Below are positions 34,503-44,774 of a DNA stretch of 64,000 bases, piece by piece. The notes below the pieces were generated by a model, which was not told where the DNA came from, ran no database searches, and was given only the letters and a program-made list of their open reading frames with translations. Origin of the DNA: Bidens hawaiensis (taxonomy: Eukaryota > Streptophyta > Magnoliopsida > Asterales > Asteraceae); the NCBI GenBank assembly GCA_021521415.1, contig JAIQDT010004998.1:123498-187497 (forward strand), given 5' to 3'. The translations under genes and the position numbers were made by a program. Within the stretch, counting starts at the first letter, position 1, and each line of letters opens with the position of its first letter.

Positions 34503-35511
34503 AATTGTAATTAATTCATTCTTTTCTAAGTCCGGGGACTGTTCTGTCATTTTATCAAAGTCTAGTTCATTAATAAGCTCTTTAACGAATTGGGGTCATT
34601 CGTTATTTATGTCTTCCATAACAAAATGGCTAATTCGTTATTTCATAACGAATTGGCCTTTTTAGCGAATCGGTCCAATTCGTCCGGTCTGTCTAACGAA
34701 TTGAACTCCTTGGCGAATTGAACCCTTATGAAGAACCAGTCCTCATAACGAATTAAACCTTATACCGAACTGGTCAACAAGCGAATTGAACTTAATGAAC
34801 TGAAGCTAGTTCTTCAGTATTTCCTTAACGAATTAGTACACGAATCAAAGCTAGTTCGTTAGACCTCCGTCAGCGAATTAGGTTTAGGTCAGGGAATGTT
34901 AGAAAATTCCCTAACACCTCCTTACCTCGTATTAACTTTTCCGGCGCCGCCATTGCCGGAAAGCCGCCGGAAAACCGCGAACACGTCGGAAAAACGAGTT
35001 TTAGCTCGTTTACACCGTTTTTCGTCCCGTTCGATCCAGATCTGAGCTAGGGTGACCCCTAAGCTCATCATAGGTTTGGTTTATACCCGATTCCACCCGG
35101 ATCTCGTGACTTAAATGGTTTAACGGTGTCGGCTCGTCGTTTCGTGACTATATCTAACGGGTTAAGCTCGTACAATATTAAACTATCATTACCTCGGGTC
35201 GGTGCTCGGTTTCCTTCTTGGTTTTGGCTAGAGAAAAGGGAAGAACTAGAGAGAGATCTTAAGTGTGTGTTTTGGGTGGTGTATGGAATATGTGTGAATG
35301 AGGATTAAATGGATATTAAGGGTTTATATATTTATGGATCATAGGCTTAAGCCCATGGTCTTTCATTCTTTCTTTCCTAACCCAAGTCCATAACCCATAT
35401 TCATTTACCCAACACTAGCCCAACTCGTATTTTATTTATCTAAACCGATAACGACACACTATAAAATAATGAAATTTATTTTATTATAATAACCAAAAGT
35501 TGGATGTTACA
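34503..35511 (-). repeat. Truncated 5' LTR of Gypsy A1
   Basis: Homologous to 32398-33057, but it retains about 360 bp deleted from the left LTR. The retained part has many AACGAATTG/TTCGTTA words (34540-34880) and a CCGCCGGAAAACCGCG block. Its ends GATGTTACA and ACACC target duplication are intact on the right. Confidence 0.9.
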
Positions 35512-35516
35512 ACACC

Positions 35517-36564
35517 GCATGAAACGCTTTAGCCTTACGGGTTGGAAGGCGAGAAAACTTATAAACTTCCAGCAAGTCACGAGTCGAGAACTCGTGAATA
35601 TTTAGGACTTTACACCAACGAGTAATTAAACTCCACACCATTTGAGCAAAATTACATTAACCAAAAAGATGTTCCGCCATCTCCAAATCTTTCATACATA
35701 TCGGGCAGAGCATCGAGCCAATCAAAATTGTTGCACATGGTAAGTTTATTAATTTTTTAATATAACATTTCATTTAACAATTAATCTTATTTTTCTCATA
35801 CAACTTGTATTTTTTTTAACAACGGTATAGTATTAAAAGGCACGATTAGCAAGCTATTATTCGGGCAAAAAACAGAGACTATATGGCTAGAAGAGTGTTT
35901 TTCAACCCCTCAATCCGAGAAATTTTATACTTTTTCTTTCTCACATTATTAAAAAGGAATTATGACTTAGGCATGTTCTTCGAGAAAACTTTGTCATTTT
36001 GATGTTTTCAAACAACCCACCACATAGCAAACATAATTGCGTCCATAATTTCTTTCTTAGCCAAATTTAACGTCAAGTTACCAAGCCAATTCATAAGATC
36101 TAAATGGAATCTCAATACCAGGAAATTTAATTCTAACCATTGTTCATTCAAGTCCCAAATCGTTTTAACTAAATTACACTCACCAAGCACTTTAAAATTT
36201 GTTTCTAATCCATTCGAACGCAGTGGACAATCAGTAGTCGAAACATCAACACCCTTGGAAGCCAAATTCATATTTTTTGGGATACAATAACCTAGCACCC
36301 TCCACCCACAAATATTGATTTTTGGGGTAAGTAGGATAACCAAATCGTTTAACTCTGACCATTTGTAAAAGTTAACTCATCAATTCGCTCTTTTACTCCA
36401 CTAATCAAGAATTCGGTCATACCCTCCATCGACAATACCTATTTGTCTCTCTCATGCTAAAGAGAGACTCCTTCAATCAACTTTTGAAATTCAGTGAATT
36501 TAGACATTTCCGCACCCCCTTAAGGCTCCTGATGCCACTCTCACATATTACCTACCACCCTTTG
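35517..36564 (-). pseudogene. L1-type LINE, 3' part (zf-RVT region)
   Basis: The minus strand reads LTPKINICGWRVLGYCIPKN and MNLASKGVDVSTTDCPLRSN (36008-36343), matching the zinc-binding region (zf-RVT) at the C-terminal end of plant L1 ORF2 proteins. Upstream text is frameshifted. The LINE continues at 47997-48954 across the solo LTR, which duplicated CTTTG when it inserted. The 3' UTR probably extends to 35512 and, beyond element A1, below 31180. Confidence 0.75.
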
Positions 36565-37493
36565 TGCAACATCCCGTTTTATCGTTTCGGTTAATAAATA
36601 AAAATATGAGTTATTATGAGTCGGGCTAGTTTTGGGTTAAATAGATATGGGTTATGGACTTGGATTTAAAAGGAAGGAAGAAAAGACCATGGGCTTGAGC
36701 CTATGGCCCATAGTATATAAACCAAACTTATGCATTAATCCATTCATTTCCCACTAGCTCCATACACCATCAAAAACATATACTTAGCTCTCTCTCATCT
36801 TGCTTTATCTCTCTAGCCGAAATCACTAAGAGAAACCGAGCATCAACCAGAGGTAATGATAATATGATAGTTTATGAACTCAAACCCGTTAGATTTAGTC
36901 ACAAAACGGCGAGCTGACACCGTTAAACCGTTAAAGTCATGAGATCCGGGTGGAATCGGGTATAAACCAAACCTAAGATGAGCTTAGGGGTCGCCCTAGC
37001 TCATATCTGGATCGAACGGGATGAAAAACGGTGAAAAACGGTGGAAAACGAGTCAGGTCTCATTTTTCCGGTGAAGCCGCGGTTTTCCGGCGACGGCGCC
37101 GGAAAGGCGGCGGGTACGAGAATGATGTGTCAGAGAATGTTTCTGACATTCTCCAACCTAAACCTAATTCGTTAACGGGAAGTTAACGAATTAGAGGTAA
37201 TTCATTAATAGGGAGTTAACGAATTAGAAGCAATTCATCAAGTGATTCGCTAATGGAATCTTAACGAACTAGCCTTAGTTCGTACCCAGATTCATTAACG
37301 AAAAGATAACGAATTAACCCCAATTCGTTATGACCATTCGTTAAAAGAAGATAACAAACTAGAAGGTTCAATTCGTTACAGAGGGATCATTCGCTATGAG
37401 GTTCAATTCTTCAAAGGACTAGTTCATTATAAGGTCCAATTCGTCAAAGGACCAGTTCGTTATGATGATTTAATTCGTTAAGAACCAATTAAC

Positions 37494-39470
37494 TGTAACA
37501 CCCCGACCAAAGGCGGATTATACATCGGGGCGCCACATATTGTTTCATTACTCGTGACACTATTGGGTGTCAATATTTAATAAATACATTCATTCGCGCA
37601 CGCGCAGGGTAAACACAAGATAACATAGATCATTAAAAATCAATATATTATAAATCATAATATTCGAACAGCAATAACTTGTCTTGATACATTTTAATCT
37701 AGGTCCAAAAGTAAAAACGTCCTACGTGTCCACAAGCTCCAAAACAGCTACTGCAAACCTGAACATGTGTTAAAATAAACGTCAAACACTTGCGTGTTGG
37801 TGAGAAATCAAGTTTAATACAATACATAGATAACAATAAATCTACGCGCAACATGTGTATGTCTGGTTTTCAACAAGGGTGTAATCCGATCGGGACCAAC
37901 TCTAAGATTCATAGACTGGCAGTGCTCACAATTGAGCTCACAAACAAGACAAACTGTGCATGTGTAAACAAAAGAGAAAATCATAAACGATAGTTCTCCC
38001 GTGTTCATCTAATGGTACCATGAGAACTGCGGAATAGACCGACAAGACGGTTAATGATCCACACATACAAATAAACAGCCAAGTCTACGTCCTCAACACA
38101 TGGGATACTGCGCGACTAAAGTTCATAAACAAGTTTAAGACTAAGTTTGTATGAACACATGAACATCCCAAAACATTAAAAATAAAAAGGGATTAGGTAC
38201 GAGATTACTCACTTGATAAACGATGCGGTGTAAGATAAAGCAAGAACCAACTTTAAACAAGCACAAGTTAACCTATAAATAAGATTATTGTTTTAATGAT
38301 TTGTTTTAAGTCTTGATTATAAGTTTGCATAAGTAAATTATTATATATAATATATATATTACCGGAAAGCAGGGCAGAATAGAAAGGAAGACGGAGGCAG
38401 AGAGGAAGGCGGCAGAGAGAGCAAGGAGGAGGTTAAATTAAGTGTTTGTGTGTGATGGGTTAGGAAAAATAATATTATTATTTATAGAGAAACCCTAGGG
38501 AACACAATCCCTAGAAAAAGGGGAAAAGATCTCAAAAAGCAAAAGATATCAAAAGATATGGCAGCTGCAGGGGGCAAGATAAAGCTGACAGGGAACAGTA
38601 AAAAGGCATGGGCGGTTCAGATAAAGGTACTGGTCAAGCATGGAAAAAGCAGATCTCCAAAGATAATGTCAGTCACTTTTTCTGCCAACCAATGGGGTTG
38701 GTGCGCATGCTGCGCCGAAAGTAACTTTTCAGACATAAAGCAGATTAGGTCAACAGCTCAAAAGATAAGACATCACAAAAGCAAACGGCTAGATTCAAAC
38801 AGAAGAAAACTCAAAGGGTTAAGCGCGAGGAGGCTGACACAGAAGGTCAAGAGAGCGCGAGCGCGAAGGCAGACAGAACTAACCTTAACGCGTCGCGGAA
38901 AGAACTACATTTCTAAGCGCGCCGCGGGAAGAATCACATTTCTTAGCGCGCCGCGGGAGGAACTAAAATTCCTAACGCGCCGCGGGAAGAACTATAATTC
39001 TTCGCGCGTCGAGGGATGAACTACGATTCTTAGCGCGCTGCGAGAAGAACTACAATCCTTAGCGCGTCGCGGGAAGAACTACCGTTCTTAGCGCGCTGCG
39101 AGAAGAATTACAATTCTTAGCGCGCTGCGAGAAGAGTTCGTCTCGCGTATTGCTAAAACAGGTGGTCTTCACGCAGGATTCCTTGTAAAGAGTCTGGCGC
39201 GTGGAGCTGCGCAGACAACCTTAGGCGGGAAGGAACAAAGGACAGAGGTTCAAGGCTTAAGGGCGGGACGGCGACAAGAGGGAAAAGAAGGCGGAAAGAG
39301 AGAAGAGAGACGGGACGGCGGGAAGGAAAAGAGAGAGAGGCGGGAAGGAAAAGTATATTATTATTATTAAAAGTAAAATATAAGTATAAATAAATATTAA
39401 ATCATAAAAGAAAGAGATCGGGTCAGAGAAACGGGTACCTGGGTCGGGTCGGATCGGGGCAGATGTTACA
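37494..39470 (-). repeat. 3' LTR of the chromovirus
   Basis: TGTAACACCCCG to AGATGTTACA, 1977 bp. It includes about nine 29-bp GCGCGCYGCG-type units (38884-39135). ORFs of 153 and 67 codons inside are present in both LTRs but resemble no protein and read through the minisatellite. Confidence 0.95.
38884..39135. repeat. 29-bp minisatellite in the chromovirus LTR
   Basis: About nine units of TTAGCGCGCCGCGGGAAGAA plus nine variable bases. The other LTR has the same array at 46165-46416. The CpG-dense GCGCGC core contrasts with the AT-rich remainder of the LTR. Confidence 0.9.
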
Positions 39471-39486
39471 GTCTCCCCTACTTTAA
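39471..39486 (-). other. Polypurine tract of the chromovirus
   Basis: On the minus strand AAAGTAGGGGAGAC directly abuts the 3' LTR, as needed for plus-strand priming. Confidence 0.8.
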
Positions 39487-39504
39487 GAAATTTCGTCCCG
39501 AAAT

Positions 39505-40704
39505 TTATCTCGAAGTAGGTTGCGCAGAGAACAGGTGCGGGTATTTGATCTTCATTTGATCTTCCCTTTCCCATGTAAACTCGGCTCCGCGCTTGGACTC
39601 CCAGCGAACTTTCACGATAGGGATGCGACTGCGCTTGGTTTGCTTTACCTCGCGATCCAAAATCTCAACAGGCTTCTCAACGAAATGCATGGATTCATCA
39701 ACTTGAACTTCATCAAGTGGTATGTGAAGGTTCTCGTCAGCTAAACATTTCTTGAGATTGGATACATGGAACGTTGGATGCACATTACTGAGCGCGGGCG
39801 GCAGGTCAAGTCTGTAGGCAACTTTTCCTACACGCGCGAGAATCTTAAATGGTCCAACATATCGAGGAGCAAGCTTACCTTTCTTCCCAAAGCGGACAAC
39901 ACCCTTCCAGGGCGACACTTTGAGGAGAACAAGATCATCAACTTGAAATTCGAGAGGCTTCCGCCTACGATCTGCGTAACTCTTCTGTCGGCTTCTGGCA
40001 GTCAGCAGATGATCACGGATCTTGGCGATTTTATCGGTTGTCTCTTGAACAAGTTCGGGTCCTGTGATTTGAGCTTCACCCACTTCGCTCCAACAAATCG
40101 GGGAGCGGCACTTACGACCGTAAAGTGCTTCAAATGGAGCCATACCGATACTGGAATGATAGCTGTTATTATAAGAGAACTCGATCAAAGGCAGGTGCGA
40201 ATCCCAATTACCTCCAAAATCAAGAACACAAGATCGGAGCATATCCTCAAGAGTTTGAATAGTTCGCTCAGACTGACCGTCAGTCTGAGGATGATATGCC
40301 GTACTCATGTCCAAGCGAGTTCCTAGCGCAGATTGGAGAGATTTCCAAAAGCGAGATATAAAACGGCCATCGCGATCGGATATGATGCTCAAAGGAGTAC
40401 CATGGCGGCAGACAATTTCCTTGACATAAAGCTGCGCGAGTTGCTCAACACGGTAGTTTTCACGAATGGGCAGAAAGTGAGCAGACTTAGTCAATCGATC
40501 CACTATTACCCAAATGCTATCATGTTTGCTTGCTGTCAAAGGTAACTTGGTAATAAAGTCCATCGCTACACATTCCCATTTCCACGTAGGAATTTCTGGT
40601 TGTTCGAGCAAACCAGATGGGCGTTGGTGTTCAGCTTTTACTTTAGAACAAGTCAGGCATCTAGCTACGAACACAGCAATATCCTTTTTATACCGGGCCA
40701 CCAA
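39505..40704 (-). CDS. Chromovirus integrase and chromodomain-like tail
   Basis: This 399-codon frame opens within the zinc-binding end of integrase ([12 protein letters not shown]). The catalytic triad is complete: [18 protein letters not shown], and [12 protein letters not shown]. The linker [13 protein letters not shown] and a [20 protein letters not shown] block follow. The C-terminal segment [20 protein letters not shown] resembles the chromodomain-like tail of Tekay/Del elements, which directs insertion to heterochromatin. It is out of frame with the upstream RT frame; the shift lies in an A/T run near 40684-40690. The apparent TTG start at 40704 is not a real start. Without the frameshift it would be one polyprotein. 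Confidence 0.9.
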   Translation of the reverse strand: MVARYKKDIAVFVARCLTCSKVKAEHQRPSGLLEQPEIPTWKWECVAMDFITKLPLTASKHDSIWVIVDRLTKSAHFLPIRENYRVEQLAQLYVKEIVCRHGTPLSIISDRDGRFISRFWKSLQSALGTRLDMSTAYHPQTDGQSERTIQTLEDMLRSCVLDFGGNWDSHLPLIEFSYNNSYHSSIGMAPFEALYGRKCRSPICWSEVGEAQITGPELVQETTDKIAKIRDHLLTARSRQKSYADRRRKPLEFQVDDLVLLKVSPWKGVVRFGKKGKLAPRYVGPFKILARVGKVAYRLDLPPALSNVHPTFHVSNLKKCLADENLHIPLDEVQVDESMHFVEKPVEILDREVKQTKRSRIPIVKVRWESKRGAEFTWEREDQMKIKYPHLFSAQPTSR

Positions 40705-43538
40705 TAAGTAATGCGCAAATCCTTGTACATCTTATCAGCGCCAGGATGAACGGAATATCGAGATTTGTGCGCTTCACTCAGGATATCAGCGCGAAGATTC
40801 TCATCAAAGGGAATCCAGATACGATTAAGATAGCAGAGAATTCCACTCAGATTGGGCACAAAATGCGCTTCCGCGCCACACGCTAACTCGGCGCGAAGGT
40901 TACCATTACTGATAGATGCGCGCTGTGCGTCATGAATGCGCGATTCAAGGTTGCTCTGAATCGGCGCAAAGTGAAGCTGGGTGCGCGGCAAAATACAGTT
41001 AAGCTGGCAGGGTTTACGGCTGAGCGCATCGGCTACCACATTAGCCTTACCAGGATGATACCGGATCTCACAATCGTAATCGCTGATGAGTTCGTTCCAT
41101 CGGCGTTGTCTCATGTTAAGTTCCTTCTGATCAAAGATATGCTGAAGGCTTTTATGGTCAGTGTAGAGGATACACTTAGTACCATAGAGGTAGTGTCTCC
41201 AGATCTTCAAGGCAAAAACAACTGCACCAAGTTCGAGGTCGTGAGTCGTATAATTCTTTTCATGAACCTTGAGTTGCCTTGATGCGTAAGCGATAACCTT
41301 GCCTCGTTGCATAAGAACACAACCGAGACCTTGGTTGGATGCATCGCAATACACGACAAAATCTTCATTACCCTCAGGTAGCGCAAGAACAGGAGCTTCA
41401 CACAACAAACGCTTGAGCGATAGAAAGGCTTCTTCTTGCTTCGAGCCCCAAATGTACGGTTTACCTTTGTGCGTTAGAGCTGTTAAAGGCAGTGCGATCT
41501 TTGAGAAGTTCGAAATGAAGCGCCGGTAATAACCAGCTAAGCCCAGAAAGGAACGGATCTCGGAAGGAGAGGATGGCGTAATCCAGTTCTTGATTGCTTC
41601 AATTTTGGATGGGTCGACATGAATACCCATCTTGTTAACAACATGGCCAAGAAACTGTACTTCATCCGACCAAAATTCACACTTGGAAAGCTTAGCATAG
41701 AGCTGCTCGGTTCGAAGCTTTTGCAACACCAACCGAAGATGTTGCTCATGCTCGGCCTTGGTCTTAGAATACACCAGAACATCATCGATAAACACAATCA
41801 CGAATTTATCCAAGAAAGGCCTACACACCCGATTCATTAGATCCATGAAAACGGCGGGTGCGTTGGTTAAACCGAAGGACATGACCAAGAATTCAAAATG
41901 GCCATAGCGGGTTCGAAAAGCAGTCTTCGGAACATCTTCATCGCGGATGCGCAACTGGTGATAGCCAGAGCGGAGATCAATCTTGGAGAAACAAGAGGCA
42001 CCTTGGAGTTGATCAAAGAGGTCGTCAATACGCGGTAAGGGATACCGGTTTTTAATGGTGAGTTTGTTCAACTCGCGGTAATCAATACACATGCGAAACG
42101 ATCCATCTTTCTTTTTAACGAACAACACCGGAGCACCCCAGGGCGAAGAGCTAGGGCGGATGAATCCTTTAGCAGTCAACTCTTGAAGTTGGCTTGCCAA
42201 TTCTTGCATCTCAGCGGGCGCAAGACGGTAAGGAGATTTAGCTACGGGGGAAGCACCAGGGACAAGATCAATACGGAACTCGACTTCACGAGCGGGAGGG
42301 ATACCAGGAAGATCATCAGGAAAAACTTCAGGGAAATCACGCACAACAGGGATATCGCGAAGCTTCTTTTCTTCAGCAGGTTTAACCACATGGGCTAAGA
42401 ATGCAATACACCTTTTCCGCAAGAGCCTTCGGGCTTCGGCGCAAGACATAAGTTTAAGACCGCGGGAGGGTTTCTCGCCGTAGATATGAAGATCACCATT
42501 TTCTCGAGGTATGCGAATCATCTTCTTGGCGCAAATAACTTCGGCGCGATTATGCGTAAGCCAGTCCATGCCAATAATAACATCGAAACTTCCAAGAGGC
42601 ATGGGGATGAGGTCGATTAGAAAATCGTTTTCATTAAGGTTAAGCGTGCAATCTTTAATCACCGAGTTAATTAAAACAGTTTCACCATTAGCCAATTCAA
42701 CTGAAAAATCTTCTTTTAAGTTATCGCGCGGTCGCGCAAGCTTCTGCTCGAGGGCGCGAGAGATAAAACTTCGATCGGCGCCAGTATCAAAAAGTACAGA
42801 AGCATAAAATCCGTTAAGCAAAAATGTACCATTAACTACGTCATTATTCGCTTGCGCTTGGTGCGCGGTTATATTAAAAGCTCGTCCACGCGTCACTTGG
42901 TTTGAAATCTGGTTCACCGGATTCGCTTGTGTGATTTGCACTTGTAGTCTCGGGCACGCGTTCCGGAAATGACTGGGATCACCGCAGTTAAAGCACGATC
43001 TGGGTCGTGGGTTTTGGTAGGTTGGTTGTGGGTTCTGCGGGTAGACTGGTGGTGTTGGCGCAATTGGATTGGCGGGAAGGACTCTACAGTTTTCTGCAAG
43101 GTGACCAGCGCGGCCACATCGGGTACAAAGTCGACATGGGACTTGAGGTGGGTGGTGGAGTCTACAGGTTGGGCAAAAGGGGTGGTTTCCTGTGTAAGGT
43201 TTCTTAGTTGGCGGGGCAGGGAGTGCGGGATTGGTTAAGGCATAGTTGTGGACTACAGGAGGTGTTGGGTAGGCTGACAGAGGGTTAGGCGCATAAACTG
43301 GGGGTTGGTAGATGGGTTGCTGGACAATGGGCGGGTTGGTAAGCGCATAGGCCTTGCGCCTGCGCTTGAGGTTGTTACGGTTTGAGGGTTCAGGTTTGGT
43401 TTCTGTTGGTTCAGGGGCAGTCTTGGTGGGTTTGGTCTTTTCTTTTCCCCGCAGGAACAGGGTTCCTGCTCTGACAAGGTTGTCGCTGAGCACAGCGGCC
43501 AACTCGATGGCGTCAGAGAGGGTTACTGGGTTTCTGGC
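40665..43538 (-). CDS. Chromovirus gag end, protease, RT, RNase H and integrase start
   Basis: Open from just after the gag TAG (43539-43541) and in the same frame, so there is no separate start. In order it has a Pro-rich gag end, CCHC-type zinc knuckles ([28 protein letters not shown], about 43110 and 42990), an aspartic protease ([12 protein letters not shown], about 42790), RT with [20 protein letters not shown] and the active site FIDDVLVYS (about 41775), RNase H ([11 protein letters not shown]), and the first part of integrase with its HHCC His residues ([14 protein letters not shown]). It ends at a stop at 40665 because of the frameshift. The product copies the RNA into DNA and processes the polyprotein. 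Confidence 0.92.
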   Translation of the reverse strand, partial: ARNPVTLSDAIELAAVLSDNLVRAGTLFLRGKEKTKPTKTAPEPTETKPEPSNRNNLKRRRKAYALTNPPIVQQPIYQPPVYAPNPLSAYPTPPVVHNYALTNPALPAPPTKKPYTGNHPFCPTCRLHHPPQVPCRLCTRCGRAGHLAENCRVLPANPIAPTPPVYPQNPQPTYQNPRPRSCFNCGDPSHFRNACPRLQVQITQANPVNQISNQVTRGRAFNITAHQAQANNDVVNGTFLLNGFYASVLFDTGADRSFISRALEQKLARPRDNLKEDFSVELANGETVLINSVIKDCTLNLNENDFLIDLIPMPLGSFDVIIGMDWLTHNRAEVICAKKMIRIPRENGDLHIYGEKPSRGLKLMSCAEARRLLRKRCIAFLAHVVKPAEEKKLRDIPVVRDFPEVFPDDLPGIPPAREVEFRIDLVPGASPVAKSPYRLAPAEMQELASQLQELTAKGFIRPSSSPWGAPVLFVKKKDGSFRMCIDYRELNKLTIKNRYPLPRIDDLFDQLQGASCFSKIDLRSGYHQLRIRDEDVPKTAFRTRYGHFEFLVMSFGLTNAPAVFMDLMNRVCRPFLDKFVIVFIDDVLVYSKTKAEHEQHLRLVLQKLRTEQLYAKLSKCEFWSDEVQFLGHVVNKMGIHVDPSKIEAIKNWITPSSPSEIRSFLGLAGYYRRFISNFSKIALPLTALTHKGKPYIWGSKQEEAFLSLKRLLCEAPVLALPEGNEDFVVYCDASNQGLGCVLMQRGKVIAYASRQLKVHEKNYTTHDLELGAVVFALKIWRHYLYGTKCILYTDHKSLQHIFDQKELNMRQRRWNELISDYDCEIRYHPGKANVVADALSRKPCQLNCILPRTQLHFAPIQSNLESRIHDAQRASISNGNLRAELACGAEAHFVPNLSGILCYLNRIWIPFDENLRADILSEAHKSRYSVHPGADKMYKDLRITYWWPGIKRILLCS

Positions 43539-44120
43539 CTATACATAATCTTGAATTTCCATGGGGAGACCCCCAAGGAATTTCTTGATTGCTCGGCGTG
43601 AAGGGGTAACAAGGTGAGGGACCAGTAAGCTTAGCTCGTGGAAGCGCGTCGCGTACTCGCGCGCTTCTCCACTGTATTGCTTCAGGTTCCAAAATTCTTC
43701 CTCCAGGCGCTTTACTTCGTTGGGAGGGCAGAATTCTCGCGTCAAGAGATCCTTAAATTCCTCCCAGAGTATGCTGGAAGCAGCTTCTGCGCCACGCGCA
43801 TGAGCTACTCCATTCCACCATGTAAGCGCTCTAGATTCCAGGACACTGGAAGCATATAGGGTTCGTCTGTCTGAGGGGCATTGGGTGTGGAGGAAAGTGT
43901 TTTCAATCTTCTCGAGCCATTGGAGCATCACGGTGGCTCCTTCAAGACCTGTGAACTTTGGAGGGTTACCCGCGTTAAAGGACTTAATGTTGTAACCAGA
44001 GGTGTTGGTATTGTTTTGGCTCAAAGCTTGGGCTATTGCGGCGGCCATTTCCTGGGAACGTTGCTGTCTACGCATGCGCGAGGCTTCTCTTCTCTGAAAT
44101 CGGCGAGATAGCGGAGGCAT
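43539..44120 (-). CDS. Chromovirus gag, N-terminal part
   Basis: 193 codons from ATG 44120 to TAG at 43541-43539. The text has an Arg-rich start (MPPLSRRFQRREASRMRRQQ), then a retrotransposon gag domain (PPKFTGLEGATVMLQWLEKI, LTREFCPPNEVKRLEEEFWN, GEAREYATRFHELSLLVP). The TAG falls within a segment where related gag proteins continue without break, and the downstream frame is the same. It looks like a recent nonsense change rather than the natural gag end. Suppression of this UAG cannot be excluded. Gag forms the virus-like particle. Confidence 0.9.
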   Translation of the reverse strand: MPPLSRRFQRREASRMRRQQRSQEMAAAIAQALSQNNTNTSGYNIKSFNAGNPPKFTGLEGATVMLQWLEKIENTFLHTQCPSDRRTLYASSVLESRALTWWNGVAHARGAEAASSILWEEFKDLLTREFCPPNEVKRLEEEFWNLKQYSGEAREYATRFHELSLLVPHLVTPSRRAIKKFLGGLPMEIQDYV

Positions 44121-44264
44121 TCTATAAAAGTTTTAATTTTAGTTAATATCTTGGTTTTATCGCAAAGTATAACTTTATAAAGCTTGGTTTCGCAGGGTTA
44201 GATACTATCAAAAGTTAAAGTAAAATAAATGACCCTAAATGCAGACTTAATAAAGGTAGCAAAT

Positions 44265-44537
44265 TCGAATCAAGAATCGACAATTCATGTATCACCATGA
44301 CTTTCCGAATTCCCAATTTAAAATATACGAGTAAACGAGTATTGGAGATTGACGATTCATGTATCTCCATGACTTTTCAATCTTCAATATAAAACATACA
44401 AGAAAATGAGTATTGGAGGTTGACAATTCATGTATCACCATGACTTTTCAAGTCTCCAACCTCAGAACATAATCGTAAATGGAAATTGAAAATCAACTAT
44501 TCATGTATCACCATGACTTTTCGGATTTTCAAATCCA
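44265..44537 (-). repeat. Four tandem leader hairpins with near-identical loop
   Basis: In the leader between primer site and gag, ATTCATGTATCACCATGACT (plus strand) occurs four times (about 44283, 44356, 44427, 44500; one copy has TCTCC instead of TCACC). Each copy sits between arms that differ between copies but match within a copy: AATTCG/CGAATT; ATTGGAGATTGA/TCAATCTTCAAT; TTGGAGGTTGA/TCAAGTCTCCAA; GGAAATTGAAAATC/GATTTTCAAATCC. The loop itself can fold as TCATG...CATGA. Confidence 0.8.
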
Positions 44538-44762
44538 ACAAACGAACATGTAAGTAAAATCAATAAAAATCGAAATTCAACAAAAATCGAAATATCGCGA
44601 AATAAAACATAAAATCATATACTGCGCAAGCGCGAGCATACTTATAAATAACGAGTAATTAACAATAAGCGCGCAAACATGAGATTTCTCTCATGCGCGA
44701 GAAGGGACTCTTAGGTATTCTAGGCCGTTACGTCTAACCACCTATCCTAAAGTCAACGAGCT

Positions 44763-44774
44763 CTGATACCAATC
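44763..44774 (-). other. Primer-binding site, initiator-Met tRNA
   Basis: The minus strand directly after the 5' LTR reads GATTGGTATCAGAGC, with the standard TGGTATCAGAGC match to initiator tRNA-Met. Confidence 0.95.

Larger units (their letters stand above)
31181..35511 (-). mobile_element. Gypsy element A1, large internal deletion
   Basis: Flanked by a perfect target duplication ACACC (31176-31180 and 35512-35516). The order is a left LTR (31181-33057), a 3' polypurine-tract region, the 3' part of pol on minus (to 34500), then a 5'-truncated right LTR (34503-35511) in direct orientation. Gag, protease, RT, RNase H, the primer site and the outer part of the right LTR were lost in one deletion that ends around 34500. 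The outer ends and target duplication survive, so the deletion happened after insertion. Confidence 0.9.

Noticed and set aside
38558..39019. 153-codon ORF, present twice (also 45839-46300)
   Set aside because: It lies in both chromovirus LTRs on the strand opposite to the element and reads through the 29-bp minisatellite. The duplication is due to the LTR pair. No known domain.
39766..40326. 186-codon plus-strand ORF
   Set aside because: Antisense shadow of the chromovirus integrase frame.
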